Assembly: GCA_963805645.1 (NCBI GenBank)
Contig: CAWDVA010000007.1
Span: forward strand, 186,001-250,000
Source: CAVXEH01 sp963805645
Lineage (GTDB): Bacteria; Chloroflexota; Limnocylindria; QHBO01
DNA length: 64,000 nt
Direction: 5' to 3'
The position numbers and the translations under genes were made by a program. The notes below the pieces were generated by a model, which did no database searches, was not told the origin of the DNA, and saw only the letters and a list, made by a program, of their open reading frames with translations. Below are positions 44,067 through 50,922 of this stretch, piece after piece. Each line of letters opens with the position of its first letter. Position 1 is the first letter of the stretch.

Positions 44067-45809
44067 ATGGCGTCCTTCGTCCGGCCACGGGCGTGGGTGA
44101 TCCCCATCCAGATCGCGTTCGCCCTCGCGACCATTGCCATCATCCCGCAGACGAGCATCTGGCGGACGACCTATTCAGGTGCCTCCGCGGCGGGCGCGGC
44201 CGCCGATCTGTTCGCCGGCATCGGGCTGATGGGGGCGGGCAACGCGCTCCTCGTCTCCGGATTGCGTCCGGCGGCCGGCTGGGCCGCGATCGGCGCTGCA
44301 ATCGCCTGGCTCTCCGCGGACTGGGCCGGCTGGCAGGGTGGGCCCGCCTTGCCCCGCACGCTCGCCATGGGCATTGGCCTCTACTACCTGCCGCTGAGCA
44401 TCCATCTGCTCGCCCTCAATCAGCGCCAACCCGTATGGTTGGCCTCGCGCCAGGTGGTCATCGGTGCATACCTCGTCGCCACACTCCTCGCGCTGGCGCT
44501 GCTCCTGTTGCGCGATCCGCGCATCGATCTCTACTGCTGGAGCAACTGCACCGACGACGTTCTTCTCATCGCAAACCAACCCATCATCGTGGGCATCCTT
44601 CGCGTGGCAATCCCCTCCTTTGAACTGGTGGCCGGGACCGGCACCGTCCTGGTCAGCCTGTCCTGGATGATGGGCGGCACCGTAGTGCAGCGGAAGCTGG
44701 CGGCGTTCATCGCCATCCCGGCCCTGATGGTCGGGGTTGGCGCCGCTCTCCACGGCCTCGCATTGCTTGTCGATCCGCACGAAGGGCCACGCTTCGCTCT
44801 GCACGGAGCCCTCTTCCAGGTGCGTGCCTGGGCGGCGGCTTTGCTGGCGGCGGGCCTGGGATGGACAGTCGCTCGCGCCGCACGGAGTCGGTCCGCAATC
44901 GTCCGGCTGGCCGCGGATCTCGGCAATGCTCCGGCGCCCGGACGTGTCGGACCAGCGCTGGCCGCGGCAACCGGCGATGCCGGCCTGGAGGTGCTCTACT
45001 GGCTGCCTCACCGGGGCAGCTACATCGACGCGGCCGGAAACCCCAGGCAGCCCCCGCCGGCGGGCCCACAGCGAGCAGTGACTCGCCTCGTCGATGCCGG
45101 GCGACTCATTGGCGTTGCGACCCACGACCCATCCGTCATCGACCCGGAGGGGCTGGTTCGCACCCTTGGCCCGGCAGCCACCCTCGCCCTCGAGAACGAG
45201 CGGCTCCGCGCCGAGCTGCTGGCCAAGCTCGACGAGGTCCGTGCCTCGCGCGCGCGCATCGTTGCCGCCGGCGATGCGGCACGAGCGCAACTGGAGCGTG
45301 ACCTGCACGATGGTGCGCAGCAGGGCCTCCTGGCGGTCGCCTATGAGCTGCGCCAGGCTTCGGCCGCGGCTGCAGGCTCGAGTGTGGAAGCCCACAGCAC
45401 CATCGGCACCGCCGTCCGCGAAGCGGAGGAGATGCTCGCCGAACTGCGGGAGATCGCTCACGGCATCTCCCCGGCCATCCTCCAGGACCGGGGGCTGGGA
45501 CCGGCTCTCCAATCCCTGGCCGACAGGGCGCCGCTTCCGATCACGCTCCGTGGCACCGCGGTGGAACGCCTGCCAGAGATCGCGGAGCGAACGGCGTACG
45601 CTGTCGTCGCCAGCGCGATTGATGCCGCGGCCCAAGCGCGCGCGCCCGAGCTGCTGGTTCGGGCCACGCGGACCACGGAGGGCCTCGTCCTGGAGATCGA
45701 GGGCCGTGGCCTGGATGCCTCGCCGGAGATCGCGGACCGCGTTGGAGCCGTGGACGGCACCGTGGAGCAGGAGGGCCCGCTATTGCGGGTGCGGATCCCA
45801 TGCGGGTAG
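44067..45809 (+). CDS. Membrane sensor histidine kinase, H-box intact but ATPase domain degenerate (HK-B)
   Basis: A 580-residue paralogue of HK-A with about eight N-terminal membrane segments, then the same GD-x-GLE/LEI-x-YW soluble motif and coiled coil (LDEVRASRARI). The H-box is canonical: LERDLHDGAQQ with His414. The ATPase domain is ruined. The N-box aligns to SAIDAAAQARAP with Ala520 at the essential Asn, the DDG-GG box is EGRGLDA, and the GTGLRG lid is deleted. It should accept but not generate phosphate. The response-regulator start overlaps its stop by 10 bp. Confidence 0.86.
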   Translation: MASFVRPRAWVIPIQIAFALATIAIIPQTSIWRTTYSGASAAGAAADLFAGIGLMGAGNALLVSGLRPAAGWAAIGAAIAWLSADWAGWQGGPALPRTLAMGIGLYYLPLSIHLLALNQRQPVWLASRQVVIGAYLVATLLALALLLLRDPRIDLYCWSNCTDDVLLIANQPIIVGILRVAIPSFELVAGTGTVLVSLSWMMGGTVVQRKLAAFIAIPALMVGVGAALHGLALLVDPHEGPRFALHGALFQVRAWAAALLAAGLGWTVARAARSRSAIVRLAADLGNAPAPGRVGPALAAATGDAGLEVLYWLPHRGSYIDAAGNPRQPPPAGPQRAVTRLVDAGRLIGVATHDPSVIDPEGLVRTLGPAATLALENERLRAELLAKLDEVRASRARIVAAGDAARAQLERDLHDGAQQGLLAVAYELRQASAAAAGSSVEAHSTIGTAVREAEEMLAELREIAHGISPAILQDRGLGPALQSLADRAPLPITLRGTAVERLPEIAERTAYAVVASAIDAAAQARAPELLVRATRTTEGLVLEIEGRGLDASPEIADRVGAVDGTVEQEGPLLRVRIPCG

Positions 45810-46447
45810 TGGTGGCTGACGACGTGCTGCTCATGCGAGAGGGCATCGCACATGTGCTGCGCAGCAGCGGTGAGGACGTGGTGGGCACAGCGGGAGACGT
45901 CGCAGCCCTCCTCGCCATCGTGGCGGCGCAGACGCCGGAGGTGGTGATCGTCGACATCCGTATGCCTCCGACCCACACCACCGAGGGCCTGCAGGCGGCC
46001 GAGCGCATTGCCTCCGATCATCCCGGCACCGGCATTCTCATTCTGTCGCAGTACATCGAACCGGAATACGCGACCGCGCTGCTTGAGGGCTACCCGGAGG
46101 GCATCGGCTACCTGCTGAAGGAGCGCGTGTTCGACCCCGCGATCCTGACCGATGCCCTGCGCCGCATCCGAGAGGGCGAATGCGTCATCGACCCGACCAT
46201 CGTCTCGCGCCTGATGCAGCGACAACGCCGTCGCGACCCGCTCGAGGAGCTCACTGTCCGGGAGCGCGAGGTCCTGGCCCTGATCGCCGAAGGGCTGTCG
46301 AACTCGGCCATCGCCGAGCGGCTGGTCGTGACGAAGCGAACGGTGGAGGCGCACGCCACCCAGATCTTCTCGAAGCTCGGCCTGGAGCCGAGCCGCGATT
46401 CGCATCGGCGCGTGCTTGCCACCCTTGCGTTCCTGCGCGAGCACTGA
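45800..46447 (+). CDS. NarL/LuxR-type response regulator
   Basis: This cytoplasmic regulator of 215 residues has an N-terminal receiver (VVVADDVLLMREG with the acidic pair, VVIVDIRMPP with the phospho-Asp, LLKERV with the Lys). Its C-terminal GerE helix-turn-helix reads LTVREREVLALIAEGLSNSAIAERL. All phosphorylation residues are present. It overlaps HK-B, so HK-B is its likely direct phosphodonor. The targets may include the divergent lipoprotein/HK-B promoter region, where two inverted repeats occur. Confidence 0.93.
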   Translation: MRVVVADDVLLMREGIAHVLRSSGEDVVGTAGDVAALLAIVAAQTPEVVIVDIRMPPTHTTEGLQAAERIASDHPGTGILILSQYIEPEYATALLEGYPEGIGYLLKERVFDPAILTDALRRIREGECVIDPTIVSRLMQRQRRRDPLEELTVREREVLALIAEGLSNSAIAERLVVTKRTVEAHATQIFSKLGLEPSRDSHRRVLATLAFLREH

Positions 46448-46591
46448 GCGTTCGTGCTGGCCACAGGTCGGTGGCCCGTCGGTTCTCGTGCGAGCCTCGA
46501 TGACTCCCTGAGGGGTCGCGACCTACGGTCGAGGACGGCCGTCGCCCACTCACCCCACCCGGGCGCCGGCGCAGGTGAAGGGAGTCAGGAC

Positions 46592-47134
46592 ATGCTGTTT
46601 CGAACTTTGCGACGGATCTGGCTGGCGGTGCTCATTGCGGCGCTCTCCGGCATGCTCGTCGTCCCAACGGTGTTTGCGGCGGGGCCGGACCACTTCGGTC
46701 CGTACAGCTGGGACGACACGATGTACTTCTCGGACTTCTGTGGCGAAGCAGGGCGGAGCATGGAGGTCGAGCTCCACACCCAGGGCTGGCAGGCGTTCAC
46801 CGTGTGGGCTGATGAGAATGGCGACGTCCAGAAGGTCATCGATCGGGAGCGCGCTCCGTTCGACACGTTCACGAACCTCGCCACGGGCCGTCAGTTCGTC
46901 GTGCGGGGTGAATTCCAGGAGATCATCGAGCGAATCCCGGGCACAGACGAATTCACCAAGTCCATCTCCGGCTTCCGCTACCTCGTCAATCAGCCGGGCT
47001 CCGGGGTGGTGATCCAAGAGGTCGGCCGCATCGTCTACGCGGACCTGGAGCAGACCCTCGCCCTGTGGCAGGCGGGAAAGCACGATCTCGTCTACGACCA
47101 GGACTTCGTCGCCTTCTGCGACCTTCTCGACTAG
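46592..47134 (+). CDS. Small secreted protein of unknown function
   Basis: A 180-residue protein with a signal peptide (IWLAVLIAALSGMLVVPTVFAAG). The mature part is acidic and aromatic, with three Cys (one near residue 49, one at DFCGEA, one near the end in FVAFCDLLD). I do not recognise the family. The ATG at 46592 follows GGGAGTCAGGAC. A terminator hairpin follows. It may belong to the regulon of the upstream two-component genes, but that is inference from position. Confidence 0.68.
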   Translation: MLFRTLRRIWLAVLIAALSGMLVVPTVFAAGPDHFGPYSWDDTMYFSDFCGEAGRSMEVELHTQGWQAFTVWADENGDVQKVIDRERAPFDTFTNLATGRQFVVRGEFQEIIERIPGTDEFTKSISGFRYLVNQPGSGVVIQEVGRIVYADLEQTLALWQAGKHDLVYDQDFVAFCDLLD

Positions 47135-47157
47135 CCAGTCTGAACCGCTTCAGAAGC

Positions 47158-47188
47158 GAAGGCGGCGCTCTGGAGAGCGCCCGCCTTC
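47158..47188 (+). terminator. Terminator hairpin after the secreted-protein gene
   Basis: A GC-rich inverted repeat (GAAGGCGG-CGCTCT against AGAGCG-CCCGCCTTC, one extra base on the right arm) lies 24 bp past the stop at 47134. No T-tract follows. A smaller GACGGG/CCCGTC hairpin lies at 47201-47216. Confidence 0.6.
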
Positions 47189-47363
47189 CACCAACGTGCC
47201 GACGGGATTTGCCCGTCCGTGCCGTCTGCTGAAGCTTGAGAAGCAACCACCGACCGTTGCGCACGCCACTTGCGATGCGCCAAGGCCCGGCATGGGAGAG
47301 ATGCAATGTGTCGAGTTACGTGTCTACCGACTGTCCATCCCAATGCGGAAGACTCGGAGGGGG

Positions 47364-48236
47364 ATGATGTCTAAGCCAACATTCCTCGTAGCGACCGGAA
47401 CCGGGACGGTCGCGCCTGCCGTCGTTCGCGCCCTCTCAGGCAGACCCGATGTCACCGTTCGCGTCGGGTTCCACGACGTTAGCAAGGCGGGTTCCACCCA
47501 GCAGGCCGAGAACGTCGAGCCGATCGCGTTCGATTTCGAGGACGACGACTCGATGCGCGCCGCCCTCCAAGGCGTCGACAAGGTGTGCTTCATCACTCCA
47601 GGAGCGAAGGGTTATCACATCGATGAGGCCATACGCTTCGTCGCATTGGCGGCAGCGACCGGAGTTGGCCACATCGTGCGCATTTCGATGGTGTGGGCAT
47701 CGGATCCGACGGTGACGTTCGGACGGTGGCACAGGGAGATCGAGGAATCCGTCGAGGGCTCTGGCCTCGCATGGACGATCCTCCGGTCGCAGCCGCTCAT
47801 GGACAATTTCGTGGCGTACACGCCACCAGATCCACAAGGGTCGATCTACATGCCGGTTGGCGACGGCGCCACAGCCTACATCTCGGCAGACGATGTGGGC
47901 GAGGCGGCGTCGGCCGCGCTCATGATGGAGGGCGAGGGCCAGGTCCATCTCCTCTCAGGACCGGCCGCGATTCGCAGCTCGGACGTGGCAGACGCCATCG
48001 GCGGCGCGACGAGTCGCTCGGTCCAGTACGTAGATGTCCCCGCCGCGGCCGCGCGTCAGGCCATGCAGCAGGCCGGCGTGCCCACGTGGCTGATCGAGGG
48101 GCAGCTGGAGTGCTACGAAAGCATGAAACGCGGCGAAACCGCAGGAGTCACAGATTCGTTCGAGCGACTGACCAGCAGGAAACCACGGTCCTTCCAGGAG
48201 TTCGCGCGGCAACATGCCGACGCGTGGCGTCATTAG
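47364..48236 (+). CDS. NmrA-like NAD(P)-binding protein (atypical SDR)
   Basis: A protein of about 290 residues with the Rossmann start FLVATGTGTVAPAVVRAL, a variant of the NmrA Gly-rich loop. DKVCFITPGAKG, HIVRISMVWASDP and GLAWTILRSQPLMDNF are the family strands. NmrA-like proteins are either NAD(P)H:quinone-type reductases or redox sensors without activity. The ATG pair at 47364/47367 follows GGAGGGGG. It is the last gene before the right repeat and has no obvious partner. Confidence 0.82.
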   Translation: MMSKPTFLVATGTGTVAPAVVRALSGRPDVTVRVGFHDVSKAGSTQQAENVEPIAFDFEDDDSMRAALQGVDKVCFITPGAKGYHIDEAIRFVALAAATGVGHIVRISMVWASDPTVTFGRWHREIEESVEGSGLAWTILRSQPLMDNFVAYTPPDPQGSIYMPVGDGATAYISADDVGEAASAALMMEGEGQVHLLSGPAAIRSSDVADAIGGATSRSVQYVDVPAAAARQAMQQAGVPTWLIEGQLECYESMKRGETAGVTDSFERLTSRKPRSFQEFARQHADAWRH

Positions 48237-48569
48237 CACCGCGTGGGTATTGCCCGAGACCTCGGCATCGATACGCTACGGATTGTGGTGATTGGCTTCG
48301 CTTTCGGCCGCCAAGCGATCGCCCTGAGGATCGACACAACGTACCTCGCGGCGAAGCCTGCTTCTACCATCCCGACTTCGATCCCCGCGGCGCGTTGGAA
48401 CCGACTGCCGGCCGACGAACGAGAGGCCGCCTCGTGAGCCTTTTGACGGCCGAATTAGGTATGTGGTGAATCGGAGTTATGTGCTCTTAGGATTCTCGGC
48501 GATAGAGCACATAAGTGAGCAGGTTCGTGCTCAGGTTCTGAGCTCGGGACCACAGCGGATCGATCCGGA
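48237..48569. other. Non-coding, AT-richer end of the island
   Basis: This 333-bp stretch has no convincing gene. GC content falls here: 63 of the 120 bases at 48421-48540 are G or C, well below the rest of the window. It holds a 10-bp inverted repeat at 48477-48486/48505-48514 and closely spaced short repeats (CAGGTTC at about 48520 and 48531, several GAGC/GCTC) just inside the right 42-bp repeat. The layout resembles recombinase arm sites next to an attachment core. Confidence 0.45.
48477..48514. repeat. Inverted repeat next to the right att-like site
   Basis: TTATGTGCTC and its exact complement GAGCACATAA are separated by 18 bases. It lies 56 bp inside the right end of the island. It could be a terminator for the NmrA-like gene or a protein-binding site. 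Confidence 0.5.
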
Positions 48570-48611
48570 GGCTTATGAGTCCCCTGCTCTACCACTGAGC
48601 TACTCCGCCAC
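48570..48611 (-). repeat. Right copy of 42-bp direct repeat (orphan 5' half of the tRNA)
   Basis: This is identical to 40498-40539 and in the same orientation. It contains tRNA nucleotides 1-40 and stops at the anticodon loop; the following minus-strand sequence has no T arm or CCA, so it is not a functional tRNA. It marks the right boundary of the ~8-kb segment. Confidence 0.85.
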
Positions 48612-48620
48612 GGCACGCAC

Positions 48621-48649
48621 AGGGTACCCAGCCCCGCTGGCGGCGGCAA
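48621..48649 (-). promoter_or_regulatory. Predicted relic promoter upstream of the orphan tRNA half
   Basis: On the minus strand TTGCCG and TACCCT are 17 bases apart and end 11 bases before the orphan tRNA 5' end. It lies outside the repeat, on the chromosomal side, and is best read as the original tRNA promoter left behind by the insertion. Confidence 0.5.
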
Positions 48650-48683
48650 CCCGCGCCAGACACTGGCCAGGGGTCCCCCGCGG

Positions 48684-49160
48684 TCATTCGATGTGGTCGA
48701 GCTCCGCCTGCGCCTGGAAGAGGTTGATCCCGCTGTCGATCAGGTCGAGCAGCGCCCGCATGGTCCGCTCCTCCTCGACCTGCTCCTCGATGAACCACTG
48801 CAGGAACTGCAGGCCGCGGTGATCGCCTCCGTCCCGTGCGGTCTTCGCCAGGGTGTCGAACTGCCCCGTCACCCGCAGCTCGCTGGCCAGGGCCGCCTCC
48901 ACCACCGCACGCGCCGACCCATAGTGCGTCGTCGCACCTCCCAGGGCCGGAAGCTCGAAATCGACCTCGTTGTCGATCAGGAAGGCCATGATCTTCTCCG
49001 CGTGCCCGGCCTCCTCGACGGCCTGATCGCGGAAGAACTTGGCCCATCCCTTGAGGCTCTGACGCTCGAAGTAGAGAGCCATCCCCAGGTAGGCCTGGTG
49101 GGCCCCGAGCTCGTGGCTCACCTGTGCCACCAGGAGCTTGCTGACCGGTTTGCTGATCAT
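48684..49160 (-). CDS. ftn: Ferritin-like iron-storage protein
   Basis: A 158-residue non-haem ferritin. Ferroxidase-site residues are visible: Glu in SHELGAHQAY, Glu in YFERQSLKGW, EEAGHAEKIM with Glu and His, and EEQVEEER in the fourth helix. It should form a 24-mer that oxidises and stores iron. The haem Met of bacterioferritin is not evident. The ATG overlaps the stop of the NifX-like gene upstream (ATGA), so the two are translated together. Confidence 0.92.
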   Translation of the reverse strand: MISKPVSKLLVAQVSHELGAHQAYLGMALYFERQSLKGWAKFFRDQAVEEAGHAEKIMAFLIDNEVDFELPALGGATTHYGSARAVVEAALASELRVTGQFDTLAKTARDGGDHRGLQFLQWFIEEQVEEERTMRALLDLIDSGINLFQAQAELDHIE

Positions 49161-49531
49161 CTCGTCATCCTCTCGTCGGGCAATGGAGCGCCCGTCGCCG
49201 GCTCGCGCGCGGCGCCGGCAAGGACTGCTTGCCGAGCATCCCCTCCGATGCCGAGCCGCACGCCGATACCCATCCGGTCCAGCATGCGCCGCATCCCCTC
49301 GCCCATGTGGTGTGCCATCACCGTGTCGATCCTGTTGTCGAGCAGGAAGCGAGCAACACGCGCATGGTGTCCGCCCTCGGTGGTGGTGTCATGGAGCCGA
49401 TCCCAGCCGACCGCGATCTCGCGCCAGTCGACCACGCGTCCGTCGGCGACCTCGGCGACGGCCACGCGGTTGGCCCGCCCCCAACCAGGGCTCACCTCTC
49501 CTGCCTCGGTCACGGGCACGCACGCCAGCAT
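49157..49531 (-). CDS. NifX/NafY-like (dinitrogenase Fe-Mo cofactor-binding fold) protein
   Basis: A 124-residue protein of the NifX/NifB-C-terminal/MTH1175 fold: MLACVPVTEAGEVSPGWGRANRVAVAEV, then TEGGHHARVARFLLDNRIDTVMAHHMGEGMRRML. The His pairs (GGHH, AHHMG) are characteristic of small members that bind metal-sulfur clusters. No nitrogenase genes are present, so nitrogen fixation is not implied. Coupling to ferritin suggests a role in iron handling. Confidence 0.82.
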   Translation of the reverse strand: MLACVPVTEAGEVSPGWGRANRVAVAEVADGRVVDWREIAVGWDRLHDTTTEGGHHARVARFLLDNRIDTVMAHHMGEGMRRMLDRMGIGVRLGIGGDARQAVLAGAAREPATGAPLPDERMTR

Positions 49532-49849
49532 GGGCCATCTTCCTCGCTTCGCTGCCTGGGATCCGGCGGCCTCGCGATCAGACCAACCGGGACGTTGCCG
49601 CCCGCGGAGCGATCACCACGGGCAGCCAACTGTGGACACGCGCATTCTACCGTCGGCGGCTGACCGGCCGGTTGGCAGCCGTTGGCGCCGGTCCCTCACC
49701 ACGCTGAGAACGGCAGGTTATCCGCGCGCAGGACCCGAACGCTCTGGAACGCGGGTCCCGGGCCCTGCAGGCCCGGCACCGCGTTGAGCACCAGGACGAG
49801 ACCCACGGGGGCGACCCCGAGAATCAGTCCACGGTCGAGGGCTGAGAGC
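49532..49849. other. Intergenic region with a possible tiny hydrophobic ORF
   Basis: Most of this 318-bp stretch shows no gene. On the minus strand a frame ending at 49696 encodes a hydrophobic run (GLILGVAPVGLVLVLNAVPG) followed by RVLRADNLPFSAW. It has no ATG; a GTG near 49810 would give about 38 residues. Its ending resembles in style the small membrane peptide just upstream, but I cannot call it a gene. Confidence 0.3.
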
Positions 49850-50038
49850 TCAGAACGGCAGGAACGGACCCGCCGGATCCGGAACCAGCTGGTAGCCCGG
49901 GCCTGATGCGTTGAACCCGAAGATCAGGGTCGCGACGAGCAGCGCGGCAACGATTGCCGCCGCCAGCACGACGATCCAGATGAGATCAAGCGAACCGGAG
50001 GAGACGCGGCCCACGGGGGTCGTGCTTCGGAGCGCCAT
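49850..50038 (-). CDS. Small single-pass membrane peptide
   Basis: A 62-residue ORF starting at ATG 50038. It has one transmembrane helix (LIWIVVLAAAIVAALLVATLIFGF) and a short Pro/Gly-rich tail ending PAGPFLPF. I recognise no family. A clear hydrophobic helix between polar ends supports it being real, but no strong ribosome site is visible. Confidence 0.45.
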   Translation of the reverse strand: MALRSTTPVGRVSSGSLDLIWIVVLAAAIVAALLVATLIFGFNASGPGYQLVPDPAGPFLPF

Positions 50039-50335
50039 GATGCGCCTCCCGGGGCCGACGGCATTCCAATCCGGCCAGCCGCTTCGCGCGGCACGTCGAC
50101 CCAACTGCCTCGCGCGCCGCGGGGCTGCTGGCATTGACTCCTCGTCAGTGATCGTCAGCCCGCGCCCCCGGCCGGTTCAAGGGCCGTTCGGCCCCGACGA
50201 ACGGGCCGCGAGGGTGCAGCGGCGAGGCCGGACCTCACTGGTGAGATGTCAGGCGAACGGTCGTCGGCGCTCGCCTCGCGACAGCCGAGCTGTCGCATCC
50301 GCCCCGTATTCATATCGGCGATGCGATCGCCGAAC

Positions 50336-50785
50336 TCAGTGGCCGAAGAACAGGTCCAGCCACTGCTCCAGCAGCGGCTTGGGGGCTGGTGCTGCGGGTT
50401 GGAGCGCGGCGGGGAGCGTGGCCGCCGCTCCGGGCGGGATGATCAGGAGCCGGTCGCCGGAGTGCCCGAGGTTGGCCAGGCGTCGCGCCTCCGCCCCAAC
50501 GTAGGCATCGGACTGCAGGTACTCGAGCTCCTGTCGCAGCTGGTCGTTCTGCTGTTCCATGGCAGTGATCTGGCCCTGCAGCGCTGCCGCCTGTTCGGTG
50601 ATCGAGTAGCTGGCATACACCTGCCTCCCCACCTGGACCGCCAGCAGGCCGCCGATCACCACCAGAGCCACGAGCCAGGTGATGCCGGCACGGCTCGCGG
50701 GCAGGCGGAACCGCAGCCGCGGTCCTTGCAGATGTGGCCGACCGCCGCGCCCCGCGCGTTCGGCCGGGAGCTCGATGCCGGTCAT
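50336..50785 (-). CDS. FtsB/DivIC-like septum formation protein
   Basis: A 149-residue bitopic protein with a basic cytoplasmic N terminus, one transmembrane helix (ITWLVALVVIGGLLAVQVG), then a coiled coil (QAAALQGQITAMEQQNDQLRQELEYLQS) and the short DivIC motif AYVGAEARRLANLGHSGDRLLI. FtsB/DivIC joins FtsL and FtsQ/DivIB to activate septal wall synthesis. The Pro/Ala-rich tail is variable. It is divergent from the mrfA gene. Confidence 0.85.
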   Translation of the reverse strand: MTGIELPAERAGRGGRPHLQGPRLRFRLPASRAGITWLVALVVIGGLLAVQVGRQVYASYSITEQAAALQGQITAMEQQNDQLRQELEYLQSDAYVGAEARRLANLGHSGDRLLIIPPGAAATLPAALQPAAPAPKPLLEQWLDLFFGH

Positions 50786-50922
50786 CTCACCGGCAGTCTA
50801 GGGGCGGGTTTTCCACAGCGTCAAGGAAAGCTGCACGCCCGCCGTGCGGCCGGATCGCACCGTGGTGCCCACCTGCGTGCTAGCGTAATCGAACGCCTGT
50901 TCTACATGGAGTCCCGCGCAGC

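Noticed and set aside
48237..48470. A plus-strand ORF overlapping the end of the NmrA-like gene and continuing to 48469, as an HNH nuclease or integrase remnant
   Set aside because: A short stretch (FYHPDFDPRG) is faintly like HNH-family tails, but the ORF lacks the Cys/His core and a credible start. I treat the region as non-coding.
48570..48649. A second complete tRNA gene at 48.6 kb
   Set aside because: Only nucleotides 1-40 are present. Beyond the anticodon loop the minus-strand sequence has no T arm, acceptor 3' strand or CCA.
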